Assembly: GCF_014621695.1 (NCBI RefSeq)
Contig: NZ_CP061281.1
Span: 930,001-994,000, forward strand
From: Streptomyces xanthii
Lineage (GTDB): Bacteria; Actinomycetota; Actinomycetes; Streptomycetales; Streptomycetaceae
Direction: 5' to 3'
DNA length: 64,000 bases
Shown here piece by piece: positions 17,330 through 25,844 of the stretch. How positions within the stretch are numbered: position 1 is the first letter of the stretch; every line of letters starts with the position of its first letter. Position numbers and translations under genes: made by a program. The notes beneath the pieces were generated by a model. It saw only the letters and a program-made list of their open reading frames with translations. It was not told the origin of the DNA and ran no database searches.

Positions 17330-18037
17330 ATGTCCGTGAAGAACCCCTTCACCCCCACCACCCCCCTCACCCGAACCACTCCCGTCACTCCCGTACGCCG
17401 CCGGGCCCTCGCGACCGCCGCGGCCACCGCCGTGCTCGCCCTCGCCCTCGCGGCCTGCGGCTCGTCGGAGGACTCCGGGTCCGGCCACACGTCGATGCCC
17501 GGGATGGACCACAGCGCCTCGGCCGCGCCGGGCGGCGGCGCCTTCAACGACGCGGACGTGACGTTCGCGCAGCAGATGATCCCGCACCACCGGCAGGCCC
17601 TGGAGATGGCGAGGCTCGCCGACGGCCGCGCCGCCGACCCCGAGGTGAAGAGCCTCGCCGCCGCCGTCGAGAAGGCCCAGGACCCCGAGATCAGCACGAT
17701 GAACGGCTGGCTCAGCGCCTGGGGCGAGCCCCGTCCGACGGCCGGCTCCTCGCAGCACGAGGGCGGCGACATGCCCGGCATGGACCACTCGAGTGGCTCG
17801 GGCATGGCCGGGATGATGTCCGACCAGGACATGGACGACCTCGAGGCCGCCCGTGGCAAGGACTTCGACAAGAAGTTCGCCCGGCTGATGACCGCCCACC
17901 ACGAAGGGGCGATCGCCATGGCCGAGGACGAGCGGAAGCACGGCGAGAACGCCGACGCGAAGAAGCTCGCCGCTGACGTGATCAAGGGGCAGAGCGCCGA
18001 GATCACCCGGATGAAGAAGATCCTCGACCGGCTCTGA
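17330..18037 (+). CDS. DUF305 domain-containing lipoprotein
   Basis: 235 residues. After a basic N-terminus and hydrophobic core, the lipobox LAAC puts the lipidated Cys at about residue 43. The DUF305 ferritin-like four-helix domain follows, with the paired His/Met motifs FAQQMIPHHRQALEMA and RLMTAHHEGAIAMAEDE. Two Met/His-rich patches (HTSMPGMDHS and GDMPGMDHSSGSGMAGMM) look like copper-type ligands. Known DUF305 proteins are periplasmic or surface proteins often linked to copper; the reaction is unknown. Followed by a 15-bp hairpin, so its transcript probably ends before the permease gene. Confidence 0.88.
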   Translation: MSVKNPFTPTTPLTRTTPVTPVRRRALATAAATAVLALALAACGSSEDSGSGHTSMPGMDHSASAAPGGGAFNDADVTFAQQMIPHHRQALEMARLADGRAADPEVKSLAAAVEKAQDPEISTMNGWLSAWGEPRPTAGSSQHEGGDMPGMDHSSGSGMAGMMSDQDMDDLEAARGKDFDKKFARLMTAHHEGAIAMAEDERKHGENADAKKLAADVIKGQSAEITRMKKILDRL

Positions 18038-18057
18038 TCCGCCGGCCGACGCACGAC

Positions 18058-18109
18058 GGCGGCCGGTTCCGGCACCCCGGAGAGCCACCCCGGCCCGGAA
18101 CCGGCCGCC
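18058..18109 (+). terminator. 15-bp perfect stem-loop terminator
   Basis: Arms GGCGGCCGGTTCCGG (18058-18072) and CCGGAACCGGCCGCC (18095-18109), loop 22 bases. It begins 20 bases after the DUF305 stop and ends 61 bases before the permease start. No T-run follows, as is usual in this group. Confidence 0.75.
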
Positions 18110-18170
18110 TCACCCGCCCGCCCCGCCCGCCGACCGGCCCGTTGCCGTCCGCCCCCGAGGAGACGCGCCC

Positions 18171-19355
18171 ATGGACGCCGCACTGCACGCCGTACTGCAC
18201 GCCCTGGAGATCGCCGGCGCGATGACCTGGGAGGTCACCTGGGCCCTGATCCTCGGCTTCGCGCTCTCCGCCGTCGTGCAGTCCGTCGTGCGCCGCTCGA
18301 CCGTCGTGACGCTGCTCGGCGACGACCGCCCTCGGACCCTCGCGCTGGCCACCGGGCTCGGTGCCGCGTCGTCCTCCTGCTCGTACGCCGCGGTCGCGCT
18401 GGCCCGCTCGCTGTTCCGCAAGGGCGCCGACTTCACCGCGGCGATGGCCTTCGAGATCGCCTCCACCAACCTGGTCGTGGAACTCGGGGTGATCCTGGCC
18501 CTGCTGATGGGCTGGCAGTTCACCGCCGCCGAGTTCGTGGGCGGCCCGATCATGATCGTGCTGCTCGCGGTCCTGTTCCGGCTGCTGCTGCGCGACCGGC
18601 TGCTGCGCGAGGCCCGTACGCAGGCGGAGCGCGGCCTGGCGGGATCCATGGAGGGGCACGCGGCGATGGACATGTCCGTCCGCAAGGAGGGCGGGTTCGC
18701 GGCCCGCCTGTTCTCGCCGGAGGGCTTCACCGCCACCTCGCACGTGTTCGTCATGGAGTGGGCGGCCGTCCTGCGCGATCTGGTGGCCGGGCTGCTGATC
18801 GCGGGGGCCGTCGCCGCGTGGGTGCCCGACTCGTTCTGGCGCGCCTTCTTCTTCGAGGGCCACCCGCTGGCGGCGAAGCTCTGGGGCCCGCTGATCGGCC
18901 CGCTCGTCGCCGTCGCGTCCTTCGTCTGCTCGATCGGCAACGTGCCGCTCGCCGTCGTGCTGTGGCAGGGCGGCATCAGCTTCGGCGGTGTGATCGCGTT
19001 CCTCTACGCCGACCTGCTGATCCTGCCGATCCTCTCCATCTACCGGAAGTACTACGGCGCGCGGACCGCCGCCTTCCTGTTCGGCACCTTCTACGCGTCG
19101 ATGGCCGCCGCCGGCTACGTCGTCGAGTTCCTCTTCGGCGGCCTCGGCCTCGTGCCCGACCAGCGGGACGCCACCGTGCCCATGGAGGGCGTGAGCTGGA
19201 ACTACACGACGTATCTCAACATCGCCTTCCTCGCCCTCGCGGCCGTGCTCGTCGCGCGCTTCTTCGGCACCGGCGGCCTGGGGATGCTGCGCATGATGGG
19301 CGGCGCGCCGGACGACGCGTCTACGCCCCCGGACGGGCGTCGATCGGACCCGTGA
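18171..19355 (+). CDS. UPF0718/DUF318-type permease
   Basis: 394-residue polytopic membrane protein with about nine hydrophobic helices. Two related motifs, GLGAASSSCSYAAVALARSL and VCSIGNVPLAVVLW, are the paired Cys-containing signatures of the UPF0718 permease family (relatives include YraQ and the ArsP organoarsenical permease). A Met/His-containing cytoplasmic loop (MEGHAAMDMSVRKEGG) lies between. The gene follows the DUF305 lipoprotein and converges on an MFS exporter, overlapping its 3' end by 35 bases. Substrate unknown; a metal or metalloid is plausible from the neighbours. Confidence 0.82.
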   Translation: MDAALHAVLHALEIAGAMTWEVTWALILGFALSAVVQSVVRRSTVVTLLGDDRPRTLALATGLGAASSSCSYAAVALARSLFRKGADFTAAMAFEIASTNLVVELGVILALLMGWQFTAAEFVGGPIMIVLLAVLFRLLLRDRLLREARTQAERGLAGSMEGHAAMDMSVRKEGGFAARLFSPEGFTATSHVFVMEWAAVLRDLVAGLLIAGAVAAWVPDSFWRAFFFEGHPLAAKLWGPLIGPLVAVASFVCSIGNVPLAVVLWQGGISFGGVIAFLYADLLILPILSIYRKYYGARTAAFLFGTFYASMAAAGYVVEFLFGGLGLVPDQRDATVPMEGVSWNYTTYLNIAFLALAAVLVARFFGTGGLGMLRMMGGAPDDASTPPDGRRSDP

Positions 19356-20637
19356 CGCGGTGGTGGGGGTGGCCGGGCGCGAGGCCGCGGCGCTCGTGAT
19401 CGACGGCCGGGTGCCGGTCCCGCGCCGCCGGTTGCGCCGACGCCGGCCACAGCCGTACCGCCGTCAGGCCCGCGCCCGCCGCGAGGGCGCCGAGCGCGGC
19501 GACGGCCCAGCCGAGTCCGGCCGTGGCGCCGAGCCAGCCCGCGAGCGGATAGGTGAGCAGCCAGCACCCGTGGGACAGCGAGAACTGGGCCGCGAACGCC
19601 GCCGTCCGGTCCGCCGGGGGTGCCGAGCGCCGGATCAGGCGGCCGGTCGGCGTGAGCACCATCGAACACGCCGCGCCGAACACCGCCCACGCCGCCAGCA
19701 GGGCCGGCCACCGCCAGCTCCCGTCCCGCCCGGCCGCGACGGCGCCGGTCCCCGCGAAGGCGACCGTCAGCAGCAGGGCGCCGCCGAGCATGACCCGACG
19801 GTCCGGCACCCGGTCCAGGACGCGCGGCAGGAGCAGCGCGACGGCCATCGACCCGGCTCCGTAGCAGCCCAGGGCGAGGGAGAGGGAACCGGCGGACAGG
19901 CCGAAGACGCCTTTGACGTACACGACGGAGTTCACGGTGACCAGGGCGCTCGCGCAGGCCACGGCCAGGTTGAGTGCGAGCAGGGCGCGCAGTGGCGGGA
20001 GGCGGAGGAAGAGGCGGGCGCCCGCGGTGGCCTTCGTGCGGGCGGAGCCGGCGGCCGGCGCTGCGGCCGGCTTGGGCAGGGTGACGGAGACGACCAGGGC
20101 GGCCGAGGCCAGAAAGCCGAGGACGGTGCCGGTGAACAGCCGGTCGTACGTCACCAGGGTCAGCAGCAGCCCGGCGAGCGCGGGACTGAAGAGGCTCTCC
20201 AGGTCGTAGGCGAGCCGGGACAGCGACAGGGCCCGGGTGTAGTCGCGCTCCTCGGGCAGCACGTCCGGGATCGCCGCCTGGAAGACCGGGGTGAACGCGG
20301 CCGAGGCCGACTGCAGCAGGAAGATCAGGACGTAGACCTGCCAGACCTGGTCGACGAGGGGCAGGCACAGGGCGACCGCCGCCCGGGTCAGGTCGGCGCC
20401 CACCAGCAGGGTCCGGCGCGGCAGCCGGGCGGCGAACGCGCCGAGGGCCGGGGCGACGAGCACGTACGCCACCATCTTGATCGCCAGCGCGGTGCCGAGG
20501 ACCCGGCCCGCGTCGTTGCCCGCGATGTCGTACGCGAGCAGGCTCAGCGCCACCGTCGCGAGGCCGGTGCCGGTGAGGGCGACGGCCTGGGCGGCGAACA
20601 GACGGCGGTAGGTGCGATCACGCAGGACGGACAGCAT
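19321..20637 (-). CDS. MFS transporter with His-rich C-terminal tail
   Basis: 438 residues, twelve predicted membrane helices, DHA-like exporter architecture starting with MLSVLRDRTYRRLFAAQAVAL. The cytosolic C-terminus (DRHPAVDHERRGLAPGHPHHRVTG) has five His in about 25 residues, often seen in metal-linked transporters. It is divergent from an ArsR regulator across a 38-bp palindrome, so its expression is probably relieved by the inducer of that ArsR. The last 35 bases overlap the permease gene tail on the other strand. Confidence 0.85.
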   Translation of the reverse strand: MLSVLRDRTYRRLFAAQAVALTGTGLATVALSLLAYDIAGNDAGRVLGTALAIKMVAYVLVAPALGAFAARLPRRTLLVGADLTRAAVALCLPLVDQVWQVYVLIFLLQSASAAFTPVFQAAIPDVLPEERDYTRALSLSRLAYDLESLFSPALAGLLLTLVTYDRLFTGTVLGFLASAALVVSVTLPKPAAAPAAGSARTKATAGARLFLRLPPLRALLALNLAVACASALVTVNSVVYVKGVFGLSAGSLSLALGCYGAGSMAVALLLPRVLDRVPDRRVMLGGALLLTVAFAGTGAVAAGRDGSWRWPALLAAWAVFGAACSMVLTPTGRLIRRSAPPADRTAAFAAQFSLSHGCWLLTYPLAGWLGATAGLGWAVAALGALAAGAGLTAVRLWPASAQPAARDRHPAVDHERRGLAPGHPHHRVTGPIDARPGA

Positions 20638-20672
20638 GCGGCGGCTCCCCGGGCGTCGGCGACCCCCTGAGC

Positions 20673-20710
20673 ATAACCATCATGTGCGCATCTGCGCACA
20701 TGATGGTTAT
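20673..20710. promoter_or_regulatory. 38-bp perfect inverted repeat, ArsR/SmtB-type operator
   Basis: Arm ATAACCATCATGTGCGCA (20673-20690), spacer TC, and its exact complement TGCGCACATGATGGTTAT (20693-20710). An 18-2-18 perfect palindrome is longer than the 12-2-12 operators typical of SmtB-type repressors but has the same geometry. It is placed between the divergent MFS (start 20637) and ArsR (start 20746) genes. Confidence 0.82.
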
Positions 20711-20745
20711 GGGCATATGACGGCCCTGGGCTCTAGGGTTGCCGC

Positions 20746-21105
20746 ATGCCCGAACGCGACCCAGTCCCAGCTGCGGCAGGTGCGCATCTGCGCGAGCCCG
20801 ACGCCGCCCGGCTCACCGAGGCGACGCGCGTGTTCGCGCTGCTGTCCGACGCGACGCGACTGCACCTGCTGTGGCTCCTCGCGCTGGAGGAGTCGGACGT
20901 GAGCACACTGACCGAGCGGTGCGCCGTGTCGCGCACGGCCGTCAGCCAGCACCTGGCCAAGCTGCGGCTCGCGGGCCTCGTCGAGACGCGCCGCGAGGGC
21001 CGGTACGTCCACTACCGGCTGACCGACGGGCACTTGAGGCGGCTGGTCATGGAGGCGCTCAGCCACGCCGACCACCGCGTCAGCGGTCAGGCGCCGCACG
21101 ACTGA
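20746..21105 (+). CDS. ArsR/SmtB family metalloregulator
   Basis: 119 residues, winged helix: TRVFALLSDATRLHLLWLLALEESDVSTLTE, then AVSRTAVSQHLAKLRLAGLVETRREGRYVHYRL. The ELCVCDL metal site of ArsR/SmtB is replaced by EESDVSTL, so it lacks the classical alpha-3 Cys pair. Asp/His residues in the last helix (EALSHADHRVSG) match the alpha-5 site pattern (D-x-H...H) of Zn/Ni/Co sensors such as CzrA and NmtR. TAGGGT at 20734-20739, six bases before ATG, suggests a leaderless transcript overlapping the operator. Confidence 0.88.
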   Translation: MPERDPVPAAAGAHLREPDAARLTEATRVFALLSDATRLHLLWLLALEESDVSTLTERCAVSRTAVSQHLAKLRLAGLVETRREGRYVHYRLTDGHLRRLVMEALSHADHRVSGQAPHD

Positions 21106-21295
21106 CGGGCTGTCAGGCCGTCGGGCCCAGAGGCCGCCGGCCGCGCCGCGCTCGACATGCTCGGTGACCGGAGCGACGCCGATCACCCGCTGAGACAACG
21201 GGAATTGGCCGGGAGCAGTCGCCGAAGCGCCGGGAATCACCCGGGAACCGCTCAACGGCCGGAACGGCCCGGCCCCGCGAACTAGAGTCCCCGGC

Positions 21296-21961
21296 ATGCC
21301 GGACCTCTCCCATCTCGCCGCCGTCCAGGAGTCCTACGACCGGGTCGCGTCCGCCTACGTCGAGCGGGTCAAGACCCCGGCGGAGCTCGATCCGCTGTCG
21401 CGGGGGATGCTCGACGTGTTCGCGGAGACGACGCGGACGGCGGGGCTCGGGCCCGTCGGGGACCTGGGGTGCGGACCGGGCAGGGTCACGGCCTATCTGG
21501 CGGAGCGGAACGTGCCGGCGTTCGGCATCGACCTCTCCCCCGCCATGGCCGGTCTGGCCCGCGCCGCCCATCCGGACCTGTGGTTCGGCGTCGGCTCGAT
21601 GACCTCGCTGCCGATCAGGGACGACGCGCTCGGCGGCGTCCTCGCGTACTACTCCACGCACCACACCCCACCGGAGTCGCTGCCGCTGCTGTTCGGCGAG
21701 TTCCACCGGACACTCGCACCGGGCGGCAGCCTGATGCTGGCCGGCCACGTCGGGACCGGACAACACCTGCGCCCCACCGAGGCGTACGGCGGCCATCCGG
21801 TCTCCTACGCGTCCTACCTGCTGCCCCCGGACCGCATCGCCGCGCTCCTGACCGGGGCGGGCCTCGCCCTCACCGCACGCCTGGTGGAGGAACCCGCCGA
21901 GGGCGCCGACCGGACCTACGCCACCTTCCTCGCCCGCAAGCCCGTGCTGCTGCGCGGCTGA
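21296..21961 (+). CDS. class I SAM-dependent methyltransferase
   Basis: 221 residues, Methyltransf_11/25 type. Motif I VGDLGCGPGRVTAYLAE, acidic FGIDLSPAMAGLAR, and post-II LGGVLAYYSTHHTPPESLP. The target is unknown. ATG at 21296 is seven bases after TAGAGT (21283-21288), so the message may be leaderless. It is followed 53 bases later by a universal stress protein gene with its own ribosome site. No biosynthetic neighbours are present. Confidence 0.85.
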   Translation: MPDLSHLAAVQESYDRVASAYVERVKTPAELDPLSRGMLDVFAETTRTAGLGPVGDLGCGPGRVTAYLAERNVPAFGIDLSPAMAGLARAAHPDLWFGVGSMTSLPIRDDALGGVLAYYSTHHTPPESLPLLFGEFHRTLAPGGSLMLAGHVGTGQHLRPTEAYGGHPVSYASYLLPPDRIAALLTGAGLALTARLVEEPAEGADRTYATFLARKPVLLRG

Positions 21962-22014
21962 GCCCGCTGTACGAACCTGGAAGGAGTGAAACGGCCGGCT
22001 TTGTGGAGGTAGTC

Positions 22015-22869
22015 ATGACTGCCCAGGTCACGGTGGGGCTGGACGGCTCCCCCGAGAGTGTCGCCGCCGCCCGCTGGGCGGCCCGCGAGGCCGTGCTGCG
22101 CGAGGTTCCGCTGCGGCTGGCCCACGTGGTGGAGCGCAAGGACGAGGCGCCGTCCGAGGACGACCGGCTGCACGCCGAGCGGATCGACGCGCTGCTCCGG
22201 GACGAGGCCGACCGCGCCCGGCGGGAGCACCCCGACCTGGAGGTCCTCACCGAGCGACTGCACGGCCGGCCGGCGGCCGAGCTCACGGCGGCGGCGGACG
22301 AGGCCGACCTGCTGGTGCTCGGCTCGCGCGGGCTGGGGACCGTGCACGGTTTCGTCTCCGGCTCGGTCGCCCTGTCGGTCCTCGGCAGCGCCCGGCATCC
22401 GGTCGTCCTGGTCCGGGCGCGGGAGACCGAGCGGGCCGCCGCGTCCCGCGGGATCGTCGTGGGCGTCGACATCGAGCACTCCTGCGACCCCCTGCTGGCC
22501 TTCGCCTTCACGGAGGCGGCCCGCCGCAACGCCCCGATCCGGTTCCTGTACAGCCGGCCGCTGCCCACCTTCTACGGATACGGCGGTGTCATGGATCCGA
22601 AGATGGGCGAGAAGGAACGGATCGGGGCGCTCGGCAGCCTAGACGAGCGGCTGACGCCCTGGCTCGAACGGTTCCCGGATGTGGAGGCCACCGCCGGGGC
22701 CGTCGAAGGCCCCGCCGGAGACCGTCTGGAGGACTCGTCGCAGGACGCGGAGCTGGTGATCGTGGGCCACCGCCCCCGCAAGCTCCCCGTCGGCCCGCGC
22801 CTGGGCCACGTCATCCACACGGTCGTGCACCACAGCACCGCCCCGGTCGCGGTCGTCCCGATGCCCTGA
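22015..22869 (+). CDS. universal stress protein, tandem UspA domains
   Basis: 284 residues made of two UspA domains (about 1-140 and 150-284). The first ends with GSRGLGTVHGFVSGSVALSVL, the complete G-x2-G-x9-G-(S/T) ATP-binding signature. The second has VIVGHRPRKLPVGPRLGHVIHTVVHHS, a degenerate version with HRP/RPR replacing G residues, so only the first domain is likely to bind ATP. ATG at 22015 has GGAGG six bases upstream. Such proteins respond to hypoxia or stationary phase in actinobacteria (family knowledge). Confidence 0.9.
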   Translation: MTAQVTVGLDGSPESVAAARWAAREAVLREVPLRLAHVVERKDEAPSEDDRLHAERIDALLRDEADRARREHPDLEVLTERLHGRPAAELTAAADEADLLVLGSRGLGTVHGFVSGSVALSVLGSARHPVVLVRARETERAAASRGIVVGVDIEHSCDPLLAFAFTEAARRNAPIRFLYSRPLPTFYGYGGVMDPKMGEKERIGALGSLDERLTPWLERFPDVEATAGAVEGPAGDRLEDSSQDAELVIVGHRPRKLPVGPRLGHVIHTVVHHSTAPVAVVPMP

Positions 22870-22912
22870 GGCAGTGAGTCGGGTCGTCCCGACGATCCGG
22901 GCCGGGCGTGGC

Positions 22913-23524
22913 TCAGTCCGTCGCCGGAACGCCCAGAACGGCCCTCATGCCGCGCAGCGCCCAGTCCTCCGCCCGGCTGTCGCCGTGCAGGAGGCGCGCC
23001 GGGGTGATGCCGGCGGCCAGGGACTCCAGGCCGTAGACGACCTGGGCCGTGTCCGTGCCGGGCGGAAGGTCGCCCGCGGCCACGGCGGCCTCGATGTCGC
23101 GGCGCAAGGTGTCGCGCCAGCGGCCGCGGCCCTCGGCGATCCGGTCGTGCACGGCGCCGGTGCGGCCGTCGTAGTCGTAGGTGACCTGGGTGAGCAGACA
23201 GCCGCCCGAGTAGCCGGGATCGGCGCCGTAGCGGACCCAGGCAGCGCAGGCCGCGAGCAGACGCGGCAGGCCGGGGTCGAGGTGGCGCACCGGCTCCCAG
23301 ACCTGGGTGCGGAAGGCGTCCATGACCAGCTCCACGGTCTCCAGCTGGAGCTTCTCCTTGCTGCGGAACTGTCCGATCACGCCCGCCTTGCTCATCCCGA
23401 GCCGGTCCGCGAGGCGGCCGATCGTGACGCTGTCCAGGCCTTCCACCGAAGCGAGTTCGGCGGCGGCCCCCAGCACCGATCGCCGGGTCTCGAGCGCTGC
23501 CTGAGCCGATGCACGTCCTGCCAT
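22913..23524 (-). CDS. TetR family transcriptional regulator
   Basis: 203 residues. Helix-turn-helix VTIGRLADRLGMSKAGVIGQF (about 33-53) followed by RSKEKLQLETVELV, typical of the YcdC/AefR-like TetR group, with a Cys-containing ligand-domain turn GGCLLTQVTYDY. Divergent from an MFS exporter gene with a palindromic site between the promoter elements of that gene, so it most probably represses the exporter/hydrolase pair. ATG start with GAAGGAG upstream. Confidence 0.88.
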   Translation of the reverse strand: MAGRASAQAALETRRSVLGAAAELASVEGLDSVTIGRLADRLGMSKAGVIGQFRSKEKLQLETVELVMDAFRTQVWEPVRHLDPGLPRLLAACAAWVRYGADPGYSGGCLLTQVTYDYDGRTGAVHDRIAEGRGRWRDTLRRDIEAAVAAGDLPPGTDTAQVVYGLESLAAGITPARLLHGDSRAEDWALRGMRAVLGVPATD

Positions 23525-23555
23525 GCGAAGGAGTTTAGCAAACGACCGTACGGCA

Positions 23556-23584
23556 TTGACGTACGAACGATCGTACTCTTAAAT
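23556..23584 (+). promoter_or_regulatory. promoter with embedded TetR operator for MFS/SGNH unit
   Basis: TTGACG (23556-23561), 17-base spacer, TTAAAT (23579-23584). The spacer holds the inverted repeat GTACGA-ACGA-TCGTAC (23561-23576), so a bound repressor would block RNA polymerase. The ATG of the exporter is seven bases after the -10, implying a leaderless message. Confidence 0.7.
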
Positions 23585-23591
23585 CCTCGCC

Positions 23592-25094
23592 ATGACGCCT
23601 TCCGGCTCCGCCCCTCCCGCCCCTTCGGCCGCCCCTTCGGCTGCCCCTCCGCCCGACGCCTCGGCTGCCCCTTCGACCGTCTCGCCCGGCGCCTCGGCGC
23701 GCCGTGCCTCGCTCGCCCTGCTGCTCGCCTGCGCCGGCACCTTCCTCAGCTTTCTCGACGCCACCGTGACGAATCTGGCGGTGCCGCCGATCGCCGCCGA
23801 CTTCGACGTCTCGCTCACCACCGTGTCGTGGGTCGCCACGGCCTACGTGATCCCGTTCGCCGCGCTGCTCGCCCCGGCCGGGCCGCTGGCCGACGCGGTG
23901 GGCCGGGCCCGCCTGTTCCTGGCCGGTGTCGCCGTCTTCACCGCCGCTTCGCTGCTCATCGCCGTGGCCCCGGACCTGCCCGTGCTGCTCGGCGCGCGCG
24001 CCGCCCAGGGGCTGGCCGCCGCCCTGCTGGTCCCCGCCTCGCTGGGGCTCGTGCTCGCGGAGATCCCGGCCGAACGCCGGCGCGCCGCGATCGGCGTGTG
24101 GAGCGCGGCGGGCGCCCTCGCCGCCGCCGCGGGGCCCGCCCTCGGCGGCGTGCTGGTCGAGGTGCTCGACTGGCGGGCCCTGTTCTGCCTCAACCTGCCG
24201 GTCGGCGTCTGGGTGCTCATCGCCGGACGCAGGCTCCCGGCCGCCGAGTCCCGAGCGGGACGGGGCCCCGACCTCGTGGGCGGCCTCCTGCTCGCCGTCG
24301 CCATCGGCTCGGCGGTGTACGGGCTGACGCAGGGCCCCGGGCACGGCTGGACCTCCGCGCACGTGACGGCCGCCTTCGGCGCCACCGTGATCGCGGGCGC
24401 GGCGACCGTGCTGCGGGCACTGCGGCATCCGCGTCCCGCGCTGCGGCTCGACCTGTTCCGCAGCCGGTCCTTCGCCGTCGCGAGCGGCGTCTCCCTCGCG
24501 TACGGCGCGGGGCTCTTCACCACGATGCTGCTCGGGGTGCTCTTCATGACGGACGCCTGGCACTACTCCGCCCTGGAGGCCGGCCTCGCGATGAGCCCGG
24601 CGGCGCTCGTCACGGCCCTGGTCGGAGTCGGCATCGGACGGCTCGGCATCCGCATCGCCCCGCGCACGATGGTGGTGGCGGGCTCGGCGCTGATCGCGGC
24701 CTCGGCGGCCGCGCTGGCCCTCTTCGTCGGCACCGAACCGCACTTCTGGACGCTCTGGCTCCCGACCGGCACGGTCATGGGCCTCGGCGTCGGCCTCACC
24801 ACCGTCGGTGTCTCCAGCGCGGCCGCGCTCTCCGTCGCGCCGCGGCACTTCGCCGCCGCCACCGGCATGGTCATGGCCGCCCGGCAGGTGGGGGGCGGCC
24901 TCGGCATCGCCGCCACCGCCGTGATCGTCGCGGAGGTCTCGGGTGCGGGTGCGCGCCCGTACGCCGCCGTGTACTGGTTCGCCGCCGCCGTCGCTCTGGC
25001 CGCCGCCCTCGGCGGTCTCGCCCTGCGCGGCACTCCCCCGCCGGCGCCGCGCCCCGCGGCCGCCGCCCACGCCTACGAAGGAGACCAGCGATGA
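23592..25094 (+). CDS. DHA2-type MFS drug exporter, 14 helices
   Basis: 500 residues. After a 35-residue Pro/Ala/Ser-rich N-terminus come fourteen predicted helices. TM1 has the DHA2 motif FLSFLDATVTNLAVPPI, the loop 2-3 motif GPLADAVGRARLF, and motif C in GALAAAAGPALGGVLVE. This type exports cationic drugs or endogenous metabolites by proton antiport. The stop overlaps the ATG of the SGNH hydrolase gene (ATGA), so the two are translationally coupled. Regulated by the divergent TetR. Confidence 0.9.
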   Translation: MTPSGSAPPAPSAAPSAAPPPDASAAPSTVSPGASARRASLALLLACAGTFLSFLDATVTNLAVPPIAADFDVSLTTVSWVATAYVIPFAALLAPAGPLADAVGRARLFLAGVAVFTAASLLIAVAPDLPVLLGARAAQGLAAALLVPASLGLVLAEIPAERRRAAIGVWSAAGALAAAAGPALGGVLVEVLDWRALFCLNLPVGVWVLIAGRRLPAAESRAGRGPDLVGGLLLAVAIGSAVYGLTQGPGHGWTSAHVTAAFGATVIAGAATVLRALRHPRPALRLDLFRSRSFAVASGVSLAYGAGLFTTMLLGVLFMTDAWHYSALEAGLAMSPAALVTALVGVGIGRLGIRIAPRTMVVAGSALIAASAAALALFVGTEPHFWTLWLPTGTVMGLGVGLTTVGVSSAAALSVAPRHFAAATGMVMAARQVGGGLGIAATAVIVAEVSGAGARPYAAVYWFAAAVALAAALGGLALRGTPPPAPRPAAAAHAYEGDQR

Positions 25095-25834
25095 CCTCTC
25101 GGACCTACGGAACCTCGCGGACCTACGAAGCCCCCCGCCGCCCGCCCGCCGATCTCGCCGCCGAACGGGCCGACCCGCACTGCATCGCCCCGGACACCGC
25201 CGCCGAACTGCTCCGCGACCGTCCGTGGCAGCGTCTCGCGGTGCTCGGCGACAGCGTCACCGCCGGCGTGCTGGACCCGCTGCCCGGCTACCTCGACCGC
25301 TCCTTCGCCGACCGCTTCACCGACGCCCTCGCCGCAACTCGCCCCGGTTTCGCGGCGGTCAACCTCGCGGTGCCGTATCTCCTGCTCGACGAGATCCGCG
25401 ACCGGCAGCTCGGCCCCGCGCTGGAGTTCGCGCCGGACGTGGTGCTGGTGAGCGCGGGCGGCAACGACGCGTTCCGCGCCTTCGACCCGGTGGCGCTGCG
25501 TTCCGGTTTGGCCTCGCTCCTCGCGCCCCTCGCCGGCACCGGCGCCCTCGTCGTCACGATCGGCCTGTTCGACCTCGCCCGCTCGGGCCTCGTCCCGCCG
25601 GAGCACGCCGAGGGCATGGCCCGCCGCTTCGACGAACTCGACCGGATCACCGCCGCCCTGACCCGCGAACTCGGCGGCGTCCACGTGGACACCCACCACC
25701 ACCCGCTGTCCGCCGACCCGGCCATCTACGCCGAGGACCGCGTCCACGCCAACGCCCGTGGCCACGCGGCCGCGTTCGCCGCCATCGCGACGACGTTGGG
25801 GCGTGCTGCCGGTGACGGGGCCAGGCCCGCGTAG
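25091..25834 (+). CDS. SGNH/GDSL-type esterase
   Basis: 247 residues, cytosolic by lack of a signal sequence. Block I is LAVLGDSVTAGV (nucleophile Ser55), block III is VSAGGNDAFRAF, and block V is EDRVHANARGHAAAF with the catalytic Asp and His. The ATGA overlap with the exporter gene is strong evidence for one operon and for joint function: exporter and esterase might act on the same ester-bearing compound. An in-frame open region extends far upstream but is only the shadow of the exporter gene. Confidence 0.88.
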   Translation: MTSRTYGTSRTYEAPRRPPADLAAERADPHCIAPDTAAELLRDRPWQRLAVLGDSVTAGVLDPLPGYLDRSFADRFTDALAATRPGFAAVNLAVPYLLLDEIRDRQLGPALEFAPDVVLVSAGGNDAFRAFDPVALRSGLASLLAPLAGTGALVVTIGLFDLARSGLVPPEHAEGMARRFDELDRITAALTRELGGVHVDTHHHPLSADPAIYAEDRVHANARGHAAAFAAIATTLGRAAGDGARPA

Positions 25835-25844
25835 CGTGGTGCCC

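Noticed and set aside
23561..23576. Fourth copy of the acyl-CoA operator, because CGAACGATCGT is shared with sites B and C
   Set aside because: The flanks and symmetry differ (GTACGA/TCGTAC) and a dedicated TetR is divergent; cross-binding is possible but not supported.
22874..25090. Very long open frame reading through the TetR and MFS genes into the SGNH hydrolase
   Set aside because: High GC keeps frames open; the Arg/Pro/Gly-rich translation has no domain, and only the part from 25091 has family motifs and a coupled start.
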